From positions 1 through 48,786 of the forward strand of contig SXHN01000070.1 of the NCBI GenBank assembly GCA_005773635.1: DNA of 48,786 nt, written 5' to 3'. The notes below the pieces were generated by a model that saw only the letters and a program-made list of their open reading frames with translations, did no database searches and was not told where the DNA came from. The first letter of the stretch is position 1. Each line of letters starts with the position of its first letter. The translations under genes and the position numbers were made by a program. The stretch is from Actinomycetota bacterium (GTDB lineage: Bacteria; Actinomycetota; Acidimicrobiia; IMCC26256; PALSA-610). This document shows positions 26,792 through 35,397 of the stretch, in pieces.

Positions 26792-29649
26792 TGGCCGCGA
26801 TCGTTGCATTCGCTGCGGACCGACAGGTGGTGTTCAACGGTCTGGTTGCCGGGATTACCTATGGCGTGTTGGCAGTCGGACTCATTTTGGTATTTCGCGC
26901 CAGTCGGGTGCTCAACCTCGTTCACGGCGAAATCGGGGCTTTCGCAGCGGCGCTGGTTGCCCGAATGGTGATCAATTGGCATATCAATTTTGCAGTTGCG
27001 GTTGTGGTTTCGGTGTTGGTCGGTGGCGTGTTTGGGGCCGCACTCGAACTCTCGGTTGTGCGGCGTCTCGCCCGCGCGCCGCGGGTGATTGTGATGGTGG
27101 CAACGTTGGGTATTACTCAGTTGGTGTTGCTTGCGCAGCTCAAACTCCCGCGACTTGTCCGATTCGATCGGTATCCGACCCCATTTCGTTCAACGTGGCG
27201 CATAGGCGGAGTTTTAGTGCGCAGCGAACACATGTTGATTCTGGTCATTGTGCCCGTGCTGGTTGCGTGTTTGAGTGTGTTCCTCAATCGCACACGGATT
27301 GGCACTGCGATTCGTGCAGCAGCAGCCAATCGCGACGCTGCTCGTCTATCCGCGATCAATGTTCGCGGGTTATCCACGTTGGTTTGGGCACTCGCCGGCA
27401 TGCTGGCAGCGCTAACGGCAATACTTGTCGCGCCGATCAAGGGATCTACGGCGGCGACCACGTTGGCGCTGGGCCCGTCGTTGCTTGTGCGGGCATTGGT
27501 GCCCGCGCTGATAGCTCGGTTGCGATCGATGCCAATCGCGCTCGTGGCGGGTGCCGGTATCGGCATCGTCGAAGCACTGTTGTTTTTCAACTTTTCGACG
27601 CAACCCGGACTCATCGATGCGGTGCTCTTTGTAGTGGTGGTAGTTGCAATTATCGCCGTTGTGCGCGACGAACGACCCGAACGTTCGGCATGGATGGCGA
27701 CCCCTCGCGGCAAGGCGATTCCCGTAGAACTGCTGGGCCTATGGTGGGTCCGGAGATTGCGACAACTCTTCATTTCGTTCTTGCTTGTCATCGTGGTGAT
27801 CGCCCCGCTCGTCGTCGATCGCCCGTCGCGTCACATGATGTGGGCGCGGATTGCGATCTACTCGCTTGTGGGATTGTCATTGACGGTGCTTTCAGGCTGG
27901 ACGGGCCAACTGTCGCTCGGTCAGTTCGCGTTGGTTGGTTTGTCGGGGATGCTGACGGCCGCATTTACCAACGGCCTTGAGTTCAGAATTGGATCGACAC
28001 TCGTGCAACTTCACGCATTGCCCTTCGGGGTCGCAGCGTTGATTGGTGTGATTGTCACGGTGTTGGTCGCGTTGGGCTTGGGTGCTCCGGCTCTGCGGAC
28101 GCGCGGGTTGTTTCTCGCGGTTACCACGCTTGCGTTTGCCGTGATGGCCCAGACATGGTTATTGGAGCGACCGCTACTTACTGGTGGCGAATCGATTGCA
28201 TTTCTCGGCCGCGCAAGTTGGGGTGATCGCATCTCACTTCAGTCGCAACGGAGCTACTACTACCTGTGCGTAGCGGTGCTGATCGTTGGCGCAGCGGTGC
28301 TTGGGCGAATTCGTAGGAGTGGTATCGGCCGATCGATGATTGCAGTGCGCGAAAATGAAACAGGGGCCGCCGCGCTCTCGGTATCTCCGACGCGTATCAA
28401 GATTGTCGCGTTTGGCGTTAGCGGTGCCTACGCGGGAGTAGCCGGCGCACTATTTGTGTCGTTGGTCGGTCAGCTCGACCCCGGACAACTCTTCACGCCC
28501 GATGAGTCGCTGCGCTCGGTATCTATTGCGGTCATCGGCGGCTTAGGTTCGATCGCTGGCGCGATACTCGGTGCGTTGTGGGTGATTGGCCTCCCGGCTT
28601 TTTTCGAAGATGCGGCAGAGGTGAAATTGCTAACGAGTGGCATTGGCGTGGTGATACTGCTCATGTATCTGCCTGGTGGTCTTGCCCAGATTGGTTATGC
28701 CGCTCGTGATGGCGTTTTTGGGTGGTTGGCTCGTCGAGTGAGCCAATCGGCGCCGGCGCCGATTGACCGTACCTCGATGCCGGTTCGGACGCGAGCGAGG
28801 CGACAACACGACGAAGTGTCGGCAAACGAAACGCTGGCTAGCGAGGCTCTCGTCAATGACGCGCTCATAACGAAAGAAGTGAGCGTTAACTTCGGGGGCC
28901 GCACCGCGGTCGATGGCGTATCGATACGGGTTGGTCGCGGCGAGATAGTTGGATTGATCGGCACCAACGGTGCTGGCAAGTCGACATTGATGAATGCAGT
29001 CGGCGGTTTCATTGCGTACCGCGGTTCAATTTCAATGCTCGGGCGCGAGATCGATGGTGTCTCTGCTGCTGGGCGAGCTCGATTAGGTCTGGGTCGTAGT
29101 TTCCAAGGCGCGGAGCTGTTTGGGGATCTCACGATCCGCGAAACAATCCAGCTTGCGTTTGAAGCGAGGGCCCGCACCGCACTGTTTGCAACGATGTTGG
29201 CGACGCGGTCTGCCCGCCGTGCGGAACGCCACAAAGTGTCGGAGGCCGAGGAGCTTGTTGCGTTCTTTGGGCTCGGTCGATACGCGGATCATTTTGTGAG
29301 CGATCTGTCGACAGGCACACGTCGCATTGTGGAGTTGGCGTGTCTCTTGGCATTGGATGCTCAAGTGTTGTGCCTCGACGAACCAACTGCGGGCGTTGCG
29401 CAGCGAGAAACAGAGGCGTTCGCGCCGTTGTTGCTGCGGGTGCGTGACGAACTTAACGCGTCGTTGTTGGTGATAGAGCACGACATGCCGTTTGTCATGG
29501 GAATCAGTGATCGGGTGTATTGCCTCGAAGCCGGCCGCATCATTGCTGAAGGCAGTCCCGTTGATGTACGCCGAGATCCGTTGGTGATTGGGTCGTATCT
29601 CGGCACCGATGCTCGTGCGATCGCCCGTTCCGGGGTTTCGCGCCAGTAG
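26788..29649 (+). CDS. LivH-LivM-LivG fusion (two permeases and one ATPase of a Liv-type ABC importer)
   Basis: A single 953-residue protein. Residues about 1-295 are a LivH-type permease (GITYGVLAVGLILVFRASRV opening), 320-650 a LivM-type permease (TVLSGWTGQLSLGQFALVGLSG, IGGLGSIAGAILG), and about 695-945 a LivG-type ATPase with Walker A GTNGAGKST at 725-733, the variant signature LSTGTRR, Walker B VLCLDEPTAGV and H-loop VIEHDM. The LSTGTRR signature is usual in actinobacterial permease-ATPase fusions. Together with the binding protein and the MFS-LivF fusion it completes a five-part Liv transporter in three chains. It is the last gene of the operon; the next gene begins 109 bases downstream with its own ribosome binding site. 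Confidence 0.92.
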   Translation: MMAAIVAFAADRQVVFNGLVAGITYGVLAVGLILVFRASRVLNLVHGEIGAFAAALVARMVINWHINFAVAVVVSVLVGGVFGAALELSVVRRLARAPRVIVMVATLGITQLVLLAQLKLPRLVRFDRYPTPFRSTWRIGGVLVRSEHMLILVIVPVLVACLSVFLNRTRIGTAIRAAAANRDAARLSAINVRGLSTLVWALAGMLAALTAILVAPIKGSTAATTLALGPSLLVRALVPALIARLRSMPIALVAGAGIGIVEALLFFNFSTQPGLIDAVLFVVVVVAIIAVVRDERPERSAWMATPRGKAIPVELLGLWWVRRLRQLFISFLLVIVVIAPLVVDRPSRHMMWARIAIYSLVGLSLTVLSGWTGQLSLGQFALVGLSGMLTAAFTNGLEFRIGSTLVQLHALPFGVAALIGVIVTVLVALGLGAPALRTRGLFLAVTTLAFAVMAQTWLLERPLLTGGESIAFLGRASWGDRISLQSQRSYYYLCVAVLIVGAAVLGRIRRSGIGRSMIAVRENETGAAALSVSPTRIKIVAFGVSGAYAGVAGALFVSLVGQLDPGQLFTPDESLRSVSIAVIGGLGSIAGAILGALWVIGLPAFFEDAAEVKLLTSGIGVVILLMYLPGGLAQIGYAARDGVFGWLARRVSQSAPAPIDRTSMPVRTRARRQHDEVSANETLASEALVNDALITKEVSVNFGGRTAVDGVSIRVGRGEIVGLIGTNGAGKSTLMNAVGGFIAYRGSISMLGREIDGVSAAGRARLGLGRSFQGAELFGDLTIRETIQLAFEARARTALFATMLATRSARRAERHKVSEAEELVAFFGLGRYADHFVSDLSTGTRRIVELACLLALDAQVLCLDEPTAGVAQRETEAFAPLLLRVRDELNASLLVIEHDMPFVMGISDRVYCLEAGRIIAEGSPVDVRRDPLVIGSYLGTDARAIARSGVSRQ

Positions 29650-29758
29650 CTCCGAGTGGGCCGAGATCCGACTTCGCGCCCGTCGTGGCACTCAATTCTT
29701 CATACTGTGGAACTCTCCACTCGAGGTGCGCGATACTGCGCGAGCGAAAGGAGTGCCA

Positions 29759-31006
29759 ATGACGGTTGATACTCGCACTCGGCTCTTGAAGGACATCCGA
29801 ACGCTTGAGCGCAATGAGGTTTTTGACTCGGTGCTTCCCGATGCAATTGCGGTGCACGGCGAACTCGCGGGGCGAGGCGTCGCGTACAAGCAGCTTCCGG
29901 CTGTTGGTTTGGTTGTTGATGGCAGAGGTGTGACCCTGTTCGAGGCGGGTGGTGAGTTGCGAATGCGCTCGGGTACCGAGGGCGCCGGTGTGGTCGCGGT
30001 ACTCGCGGAAGGGGCGTTGTCTGATCTTGTACAGGATGTGCAGTCCACGATGGGGCTCGCCATGACGGCGGAGGTGAAGCTCATCGAAGGCAATATCAGC
30101 ACGTGGATTGCGTGGGAACCGGCATTGCGCGCGCTGCTCGATGGTCGCAAGGTGCATGAGAGCGGAGACGTCACGTTTGTTGACCTTGATGGGCGAGCAC
30201 TCGACCTTGATCGCGTGTTCACCATCAATGATGACCGCGAGGAAGTCGCGCACTTTCTTGAACAAGCAGGGTTCCTGCATATTCGTGGTGTGTTCGAAGA
30301 GCATGAAATGGCAGCAGTCGGGGCAGACATCGACGAGTGGATTGCGCGTGCAACTCCCGACGACGGAGCTTCGTGGTGGGCTGAAACTGCCGACGGAGCG
30401 TCGCAGGCCGTGCGTGTGCTGTTCTTCTACGATAAGTCCGCAGCGCTGCGGGAGCTTGTCCACGATGCTCGATATCAATGGATCGGTTCGCTCACTGGTG
30501 GATGCCACGTGCATCGTGGTGGCGGTGAGGGTCTTGTAAAACCACTTGGCATTGTGCGCGGGCTGTCGGATTTGCCGTGGCACAAAGACTGCGGCCAAGG
30601 AAAACACTCGTATTCATGCAGTGGATTGACGTGTGGTATCTCAGTGACCGGTGCCGATCGCGTCAGCGGTGCGTTGGGCGTGATACCGGGCTCGCACCGA
30701 GCGAACACGATGGCTACTGGGCGCGACCCGTCGCTCGATTTGCGGCCTCGCATGTTGGAGACGCTCACCGGTGATGTGACTGTGCATTGCAGCGACACGT
30801 TGCATCGAGCGCATCCACCAATTGAACGACCGCGCCAAGTGGTGTATTCCGGTTTCGGTCTTGCACCGATTCCTGGCGACGAAGTGAAACCTGATCCGCG
30901 TTATAGCGCCGAGGCGCGAGCGAAGCTCAGCAGCGTGCAAGATCGCATCGCAGCCGCCGACAACGAATCAGACGACCGCAGATATCGGGCCAGCCGCGGC
31001 CGTTGA
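29759..31006 (+). CDS. Phytanoyl-CoA dioxygenase (PhyH) family protein with an N-terminal extension
   Basis: A 415-residue Fe(II)/2-oxoglutarate dioxygenase, hydroxylating a lipid or CoA ester. The metal motif is HKD at 275-277 (LPWHKDCGQGKHS), with the distal His at 349 or 352 in SDTLHRAHP and a 2-oxoglutarate Arg just after. PhyH core enzymes are about 280 residues; here about 160 extra residues precede the core. That part (ending DLDGRALDLDRVF) has the strand-helix rhythm of sterol-carrier SCP2-like domains, but I cannot confirm it. The ATG at 29759 follows GAAAGGAG by 5 bases. It stands after the transporter operon and is convergent with the carotenoid oxygenase, leaving only 4 bases between their stops. 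Confidence 0.85.
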   Translation: MTVDTRTRLLKDIRTLERNEVFDSVLPDAIAVHGELAGRGVAYKQLPAVGLVVDGRGVTLFEAGGELRMRSGTEGAGVVAVLAEGALSDLVQDVQSTMGLAMTAEVKLIEGNISTWIAWEPALRALLDGRKVHESGDVTFVDLDGRALDLDRVFTINDDREEVAHFLEQAGFLHIRGVFEEHEMAAVGADIDEWIARATPDDGASWWAETADGASQAVRVLFFYDKSAALRELVHDARYQWIGSLTGGCHVHRGGGEGLVKPLGIVRGLSDLPWHKDCGQGKHSYSCSGLTCGISVTGADRVSGALGVIPGSHRANTMATGRDPSLDLRPRMLETLTGDVTVHCSDTLHRAHPPIERPRQVVYSGFGLAPIPGDEVKPDPRYSAEARAKLSSVQDRIAAADNESDDRRYRASRGR

Positions 31007-31010
31007 GCGA

Positions 31011-32444
31011 TCAGTCGGCGGCGAACCAGTTGGCGTGAAAGCCGAACGGAATCCGCTGCGTGATGTGTACCCGCGCCACTGGCCCCGAGTTGAGGTCCTG
31101 AGCGTTGAAGACACAAAGATCGGTGCGATCCGTGGCGTCGTCGTAGACCGCGTTGAGTAGCCACCCATCGCCTTCGGATTGTGTCACGGGATTGGGAGCG
31201 AACACGCTTTCGCCCACGTGGCCGCTAGGGCCTGAGTTCCAGATTTGGCGGTCGCCGGTGACGTCGTCGTAGCGAACGATGCTGTCAAAATCTCCGAGGC
31301 GTCGTTCGGGCGCTACCGCAGCCGACATGTAGTGATAGCGAGTACGAACGCCGTTGTAGTCGTCGTTGAAACGGGCGAAGTCACCGCCGAGATCGTCGGT
31401 CTGTTCCCATCCGGCGGTACCGGACGCGAGGTCGACCCAAAACTTCGCGGGATATGGGGATGTGTTGTCGGCAGTCGAGGCGCCGGGTTCTGAGGCTGGG
31501 TTGATTCCGAAGTCGGGGTGTTCGAAGCGAGTCCCGGAGAATTCAATGCGGTCGCCTTCGGCCCATCCGTTCCAGAAATGCTGTACGTGTCCGGGATCTA
31601 TTTCGAACCAACGAATCTCATCTGCGTTGCCGAAACGGGGGAGTACTCCGATGCGCGTGCCGTTTTCCGGACGCCATTGCACCAACGGGCCTTTGCCCAT
31701 GTTGGCGATGTCCATCACGATTGGTGAATCGAGAAACACCGCGTGTTGTTCAGTGATGATGAAGTCGTGCATCATCACTGGTGCAGGGATGTCGATCTTG
31801 GTGTAGTGCACAATGGTGCCGCTGGCATCTGCGACGTAGTAACGAATCACTGGTTCAACGGGTGAGTACGAAAAGAAAAACATTTCGCCGGTACGGGGAT
31901 CGAGACGCGGGTGCGCAGTCATGGCGCCGTGCAACTTGCCATTGAAGTTGTATTCGCCAACGGTGTCGAGTGAGGCAGTGACCTCGGTTGGTAAGCCGCC
32001 TTCCCACAATGCGAGGTATTTCCCCGCGTGGCGGATGATGTGCGTATTCGCAGGGTTCTTCACTGGCCCCGCATCGCCGACGAGTGCGGGGTCGGGAAAC
32101 TCCATCACTTCACTGAGTCCGCGATACACCGAACGTCCGAGTGCGGCTTCGGCCTGAAGACCGCGAGACCGGATCCAGCGATTGCGATACGACGCCTGAC
32201 CGTTGTCAAGGGTGATGCCGTGCAGCATGCCGTCGCCGTCGAACATGTGATAATGGCCGATGGGCTGGAACAACGGGTTTGGACCGTTGCGTACGAAGGT
32301 GCCTTGCAAGCCAGCCGGGATCTGTCCGGTGACCTGGAGTGCTGTCACGTCGACTTCGGTACCGACCGGGAACATGTTGCCCGAGAGGTCTGGTTGGCCG
32401 TCGTTGTTGGTGACGTGGCCGATAAGGGTGGTTGCGCTGCTCAT
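31011..32444 (-). CDS. Carotenoid oxygenase (RPE65/CCD family)
   Basis: A 477-residue non-heme iron dioxygenase of the carotenoid/apocarotenoid and stilbene cleavage family. The seven-bladed propeller opens with FVRNGPNP, and the four iron His ligands are visible: H178 (TAHP), H226 (MMHDF), H289 (HVQHFWN) and H470 (FGFHANW). Length fits the bacterial members. Possible substrates are carotenoids, apocarotenals, stilbenes or lignin-derived styrenes; the context of oxidative lipid genes does not decide. A leaderless-type promoter precedes it. No carotenoid synthesis genes are in the window. Confidence 0.92.
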   Translation of the reverse strand: MSSATTLIGHVTNNDGQPDLSGNMFPVGTEVDVTALQVTGQIPAGLQGTFVRNGPNPLFQPIGHYHMFDGDGMLHGITLDNGQASYRNRWIRSRGLQAEAALGRSVYRGLSEVMEFPDPALVGDAGPVKNPANTHIIRHAGKYLALWEGGLPTEVTASLDTVGEYNFNGKLHGAMTAHPRLDPRTGEMFFFSYSPVEPVIRYYVADASGTIVHYTKIDIPAPVMMHDFIITEQHAVFLDSPIVMDIANMGKGPLVQWRPENGTRIGVLPRFGNADEIRWFEIDPGHVQHFWNGWAEGDRIEFSGTRFEHPDFGINPASEPGASTADNTSPYPAKFWVDLASGTAGWEQTDDLGGDFARFNDDYNGVRTRYHYMSAAVAPERRLGDFDSIVRYDDVTGDRQIWNSGPSGHVGESVFAPNPVTQSEGDGWLLNAVYDDATDRTDLCVFNAQDLNSGPVARVHITQRIPFGFHANWFAAD

Positions 32445-32450
32445 GGCTGC

Positions 32451-32456
32451 ACTCTA
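32451..32456 (-). promoter_or_regulatory. -10 box of a leaderless-type promoter
   Basis: On the minus strand TAGAGT lies 6 bases before the ATG of the carotenoid oxygenase at 32444, with no ribosome binding site between. Confidence 0.45.
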
Positions 32457-32540
32457 CTAAACAGTGTTCACCAAGCTGCCAAGGCTGCAGAATCGTTGTC
32501 TAGGGCGGCCTGTAGCCCTAGAGAACTGCCGCAGGTCGAG

Positions 32541-33119
32541 TTACGGGGAACGTTGCGCCTCGAGTTCGGCGATCCGTTGCTGGAGTGGTTCGATCGCGGC
32601 CTGCACCATTTCCTCGGTGTAGCGCGGGGTGATGAACTTTGGACAATTCCAGTCGAATGCTTCGATGGTCACGACGACTGCCGCGTTGGCGCGCCCACCT
32701 CCGAGTCGTTCGACGAGTGCCGCGTCGGGGTTGTCGATGCGCTTGGCCCGACCGAGCAATTTGAGACGTGTCCGGCGCGGGTAATCCATCACGAAGATCG
32801 AAACCTTGTCGTTCACGTCGAGATTGCCGGCGGTGACAAATTGACGGTTACCGCTGCGCTCCAGCCACGCGATAGTTGTGTCGTCGATCAGACCGACGAA
32901 ACCGCTCGGGCCGCCGCGATGTTGGATATAGGGCCAGCCATCGTTGTTGACGGTAGCGAGATACAAGCTGTCGGCAGCAGTCAGGAACTCCTGTTCATAT
33001 TGCCCCAACGCTGCGGGTGGCGCGTGGGTTGCCGCGGCGGCATAGTGCTCGCGCGAGCCGTCGGTTGTTTGCCGTTGTTGTACAGCATCGGTGAATGCGA
33101 TGTCGGCGAAGTGTTGCAT
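32541..33119 (-). CDS. Pyridoxamine 5'-phosphate oxidase family protein
   Basis: A 192-residue flavin-binding split-barrel protein of the PPOx family (FMN or F420 reductase type). The core has FLTAADSLYLATVNNDGWPYIQHRGG in outline, with PYIQHRGGP at about 64-72 and the DYPRRTRLKLLGRAKR strand at about 113-128, and ends in a short coiled tail (PLQQRIAELEAQ). It follows the TetR gene by 2 bases, so both are one operon controlled by the palindrome upstream of tetR. Members with this architecture bind FMN and reduce quinones or nitro compounds; the substrate here is unknown. Confidence 0.85.
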   Translation of the reverse strand: MQHFADIAFTDAVQQRQTTDGSREHYAAAATHAPPAALGQYEQEFLTAADSLYLATVNNDGWPYIQHRGGPSGFVGLIDDTTIAWLERSGNRQFVTAGNLDVNDKVSIFVMDYPRRTRLKLLGRAKRIDNPDAALVERLGGGRANAAVVVTIEAFDWNCPKFITPRYTEEMVQAAIEPLQQRIAELEAQRSP

Positions 33120-33121
33120 AA

Positions 33122-33703
33122 TCAGTTCCTTTGGTCATCGTGGCTTGTGAGTTGGTTTGGGAGTGATTTCAATGAGCGTTCGAAAGCCGTGGTGTCTCCG
33201 GTGACCCGAGCAAGTACGAGCGCGCCTTCGATGTTGGCGACCGCGTCTTGCGCGCATTGGCGAGCGCGACGGCGAGGCATGCCCGCTTCGACTCCGATAG
33301 CGGCAAACACGCCAATCCAAGCTTCGGCGGCGCTGCGCAGATTCGCGCTGATTGACTCGTTGACGGCTTCGACCGACAATGCTTCGAGCAAACACGGCAT
33401 CGTGCCCTCTTTGTAGAATTCGCGCAAGTTTGCAGCGATCGTTTCGACGCGTTTCGCGACGGGCGTTTCGTGCTGCAGCGCGGGCGCCAAGACCACATTG
33501 GCAAAGGTCGCGCCAACGCGCTCGGTGACTTCGAGAGCCATTTGTTGCTTGCCGTTTGGAAAGCGGTGATACAAGCTCGACTTTTCGAGTCCCGTTGCCG
33601 CGGCGATGCGGGCCATGGACGCCGATTCGTACCCGACCATCCGAAACAGATGGGTCAAGCGGTCGAGCAGTACATCGTTGCTGACGGTCGGGTTTCGCGG
33701 CAT
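33122..33703 (-). CDS. TetR family transcriptional regulator
   Basis: A 193-residue repressor-type regulator. The helix-turn-helix is at about 13-50 (THLFRMVGYESASMARIAAATGLEKSSLYHRFPNGK in pieces), matching the YxxF-type subgroup that often pairs with flavin proteins, and a C-terminal ligand domain follows. The ATG at 33703 is chosen because a leaderless -10 box lies 6 bases before it and the longer frame would run through the operator. Autoregulation is very likely, since a palindrome overlaps the -10 box. Downstream target: the PPOx gene, 2 bases on. The inducer is unknown, likely a small electrophile or hydrophobic compound. Confidence 0.9.
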   Translation of the reverse strand: MPRNPTVSNDVLLDRLTHLFRMVGYESASMARIAAATGLEKSSLYHRFPNGKQQMALEVTERVGATFANVVLAPALQHETPVAKRVETIAANLREFYKEGTMPCLLEALSVEAVNESISANLRSAAEAWIGVFAAIGVEAGMPRRRARQCAQDAVANIEGALVLARVTGDTTAFERSLKSLPNQLTSHDDQRN

Positions 33704-33709
33704 GTCTGT

Positions 33710-33715
33710 ACTATA
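33710..33715 (-). promoter_or_regulatory. -10 box of the tetR-PPOx operon (leaderless type)
   Basis: On the minus strand TATAGT lies 6 bases before the ATG of the regulator at 33703. The operator palindrome overlaps its upstream end. Confidence 0.5.
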
Positions 33716-33729
33716 CCGAACGATCGGTA
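33714..33729. promoter_or_regulatory. TetR operator palindrome
   Basis: TACCGA (33714-33719), a 4-base spacer ACGA and TCGGTA (33724-33729) form a perfect inverted repeat, matching the ACCGA-N4-TCGGT pattern of many TetR operators. It starts 11 bases upstream of the tetR ATG and overlaps the -10 box, so binding would block RNA polymerase. It is also 134 bases before the divergent SnoaL-like gene, which it might control too. Confidence 0.7.
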
Positions 33730-33862
33730 CAATTACAAGCGCGTTCACTCAGGTACAAATCCGCCGCTCCTTTGGCCCTCGCCGTGGCTTTTCCTGGGCA
33801 ATTGGCCAATGATGCTGCGCAAAGCATTGACGCCCCGTGGTTTGCAATGTGAGTATCGCAAC

Positions 33863-34201
33863 ATGGACGCAGTTGCAGCAGTTGAAATGTTTGGTGAAGC
33901 CTGGGCGAGCCACGACCTTGAACGGACGTTGAGTCTGATCACTGAGGACTGTGTGTTTGATGCCACGGGCCCCGCACCCGACGGCACGCGCAGCGTGGGG
34001 CGGGCTGCGATTCGCGACGCTTGGGGACCAATCTTCGCCGACTCCACGAGCTTGTTTGAAGTCGAATCCACCTTCGTGCTCGGCGATCACGTGGTGCAAC
34101 AGTGGCGATACTCATGGGCCGACGGCCATGTGCGCGGCATCGACCTGTTTCGGGTCGAAGGCAACCTAATCGCCGAGAAACATTCGTACGTTAAGGGTTG
34201 A
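33863..34201 (+). CDS. SnoaL-like / NTF2 family protein
   Basis: A 112-residue NTF2-fold protein of the nuclear transport factor 2 or SnoaL-like family. It shows the typical opening (FGEAWASHDLERTLSLITEDCVFDATGP in outline), the VGRAAIRDAWGPIF helix at about 43-56, and the ending VRGIDLFRVEGNLIAEKHSYVKG. The shortest start, ATG at 33863, fits the fold; no good ribosome binding site is seen. Enzymatic role unknown. It is divergent from the TetR operon, and may share its control region. Confidence 0.7.
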   Translation: MDAVAAVEMFGEAWASHDLERTLSLITEDCVFDATGPAPDGTRSVGRAAIRDAWGPIFADSTSLFEVESTFVLGDHVVQQWRYSWADGHVRGIDLFRVEGNLIAEKHSYVKG

Positions 34202-34279
34202 TTCCGGCTCGCGCGGGTCGAAACAGACCACTGCACGCGCTGCGGGTGTGACACCGAATCAGGCGGTAGTTAAGGTCAG

Positions 34280-35329
34280 CTACAGCATGTACGCGTGTTG
34301 TCGGTCGCCGATGAAGAAGGCGTCCGAGTCGGCTGCCTGTATTTCGAACGGTGGTATGCCTTCGGCGAATGGCGACGGATCCGCGACCCACAGCGGACGC
34401 TTGTGCATGGGACGCAACGCATTCGCGAGCATCGCACCACGAGTGGTGTTTGACGAACCCGTCGCGACCACTTCGCAGGTTCTTGGGTCAGAGCCCGCCA
34501 GTTCGATAGCCAGCGCGTAGGCGTTTTCCCAGTCGTCGTCGCGACCTGACGCAATGCGAAGCTCAGCGATGCGAGTTTGTCCCCACATGTGACTGAACAG
34601 CACGTAACCCATAGCGTCTACACCCCGTGAAAGCGTATAACCGCTGCAATTCGCGGGGCAGGCCAGCAGATAGTCGAGCACCTCTGGCGTTCGCTCCGTC
34701 TGTGTCACGTCGTCTCGGCGAACGTTGACAAATTCTGATGCACCGGCGAAGCTCTGAAGGCGTTCGGCGTGCCATCCGACGGCGTGGCGGGGTTTGTGAA
34801 GTCGTAGGTGTTTGGCGTTGCGCGTGAACGCCACTGCTCGCTTCGGGCGCAGTATCGGTCGACTTGTACGTAGCTGCTTCCATGGCCGCAGCGATATTGC
34901 GAATGTGTCGCTACTACCGATCACTCGCATTCCATCTTGCTGTATGGCTGCTCGCGCGCTTTCGGTGCCACCGATGCCGAAACGGAAATTCTTTGAGAGG
35001 CGCTCTCTCACCGCAGCGGACAGTACCCGGCCTGCTTTCGGTACTGTCGAGGCCCAATCAATGCCATGCCACGTGCGTTGCGTTCCTGTCGGGAGCGCAA
35101 AGGTCAAAAAGACCAGCCCAATGTGGGCAACGATGCGGTTTTCTTCATCGCGTAACACCCAGCTACGAGGATCCTGACGATCAGAGCGTTCCTGCACGTA
35201 TTTCCAAGCCAGCAGGTCGTCGTCGAGAAACGCGCCGTCTGCATTTTTAAAGACGCGACCTAAGAACTCTTTGAGTTCCGGCATTTCATGTGCCTCGAGT
35301 GCACAAACTGTCATGTCTTCAGGCCGCAT
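34280..35329 (-). CDS. GNAT-like acetyltransferase, paralogue 1
   Basis: A 349-residue protein of the GNAT N-acetyltransferase superfamily (the family of polysaccharide-linked acyltransferases by general build). Recognisable parts are the N-terminal VCALEAHEMPELKEFLGRVF, the acetyl-CoA-type beta strand RIVAHIGLVFLTFALPTG, and the C-terminal second lobe RIAELRIASGRDDDW. It is a clear paralogue of the gene at 39896, with more than half of residues identical, including WKQLRTSRP, ASTVPKAGRVLS, DAMGYVLFSHMWGQTRIAELRI and the ending ADSDAFF. The ATG at 35329 matches the start of the paralogue; an ATG at 35374 is also possible. AAGGAG lies 12 bases upstream. Substrate unknown. Confidence 0.65.
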   Translation of the reverse strand: MRPEDMTVCALEAHEMPELKEFLGRVFKNADGAFLDDDLLAWKYVQERSDRQDPRSWVLRDEENRIVAHIGLVFLTFALPTGTQRTWHGIDWASTVPKAGRVLSAAVRERLSKNFRFGIGGTESARAAIQQDGMRVIGSSDTFAISLRPWKQLRTSRPILRPKRAVAFTRNAKHLRLHKPRHAVGWHAERLQSFAGASEFVNVRRDDVTQTERTPEVLDYLLACPANCSGYTLSRGVDAMGYVLFSHMWGQTRIAELRIASGRDDDWENAYALAIELAGSDPRTCEVVATGSSNTTRGAMLANALRPMHKRPLWVADPSPFAEGIPPFEIQAADSDAFFIGDRQHAYML

Positions 35330-35397
35330 TTCGACAGGCGTCTCCTTGTGTCTGGCGCTGCGGACACTCAGCATTGCTCACCGTCGTTAAATTGCTT

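Noticed and set aside
26658-27980. A 440-codon plus-strand frame across the MFS-LivF and LivH junction
   Set aside because: Its Cys- and Arg-rich translation has no domain pattern and it is a shadow of the long fusion genes that are supported by motifs.
34211-34240. Nested inverted repeats GCGCG...CGCGC and GGTC...GACC between convergent genes
   Set aside because: The stems are 4-5 bases and interrupted, too weak to call a terminator.
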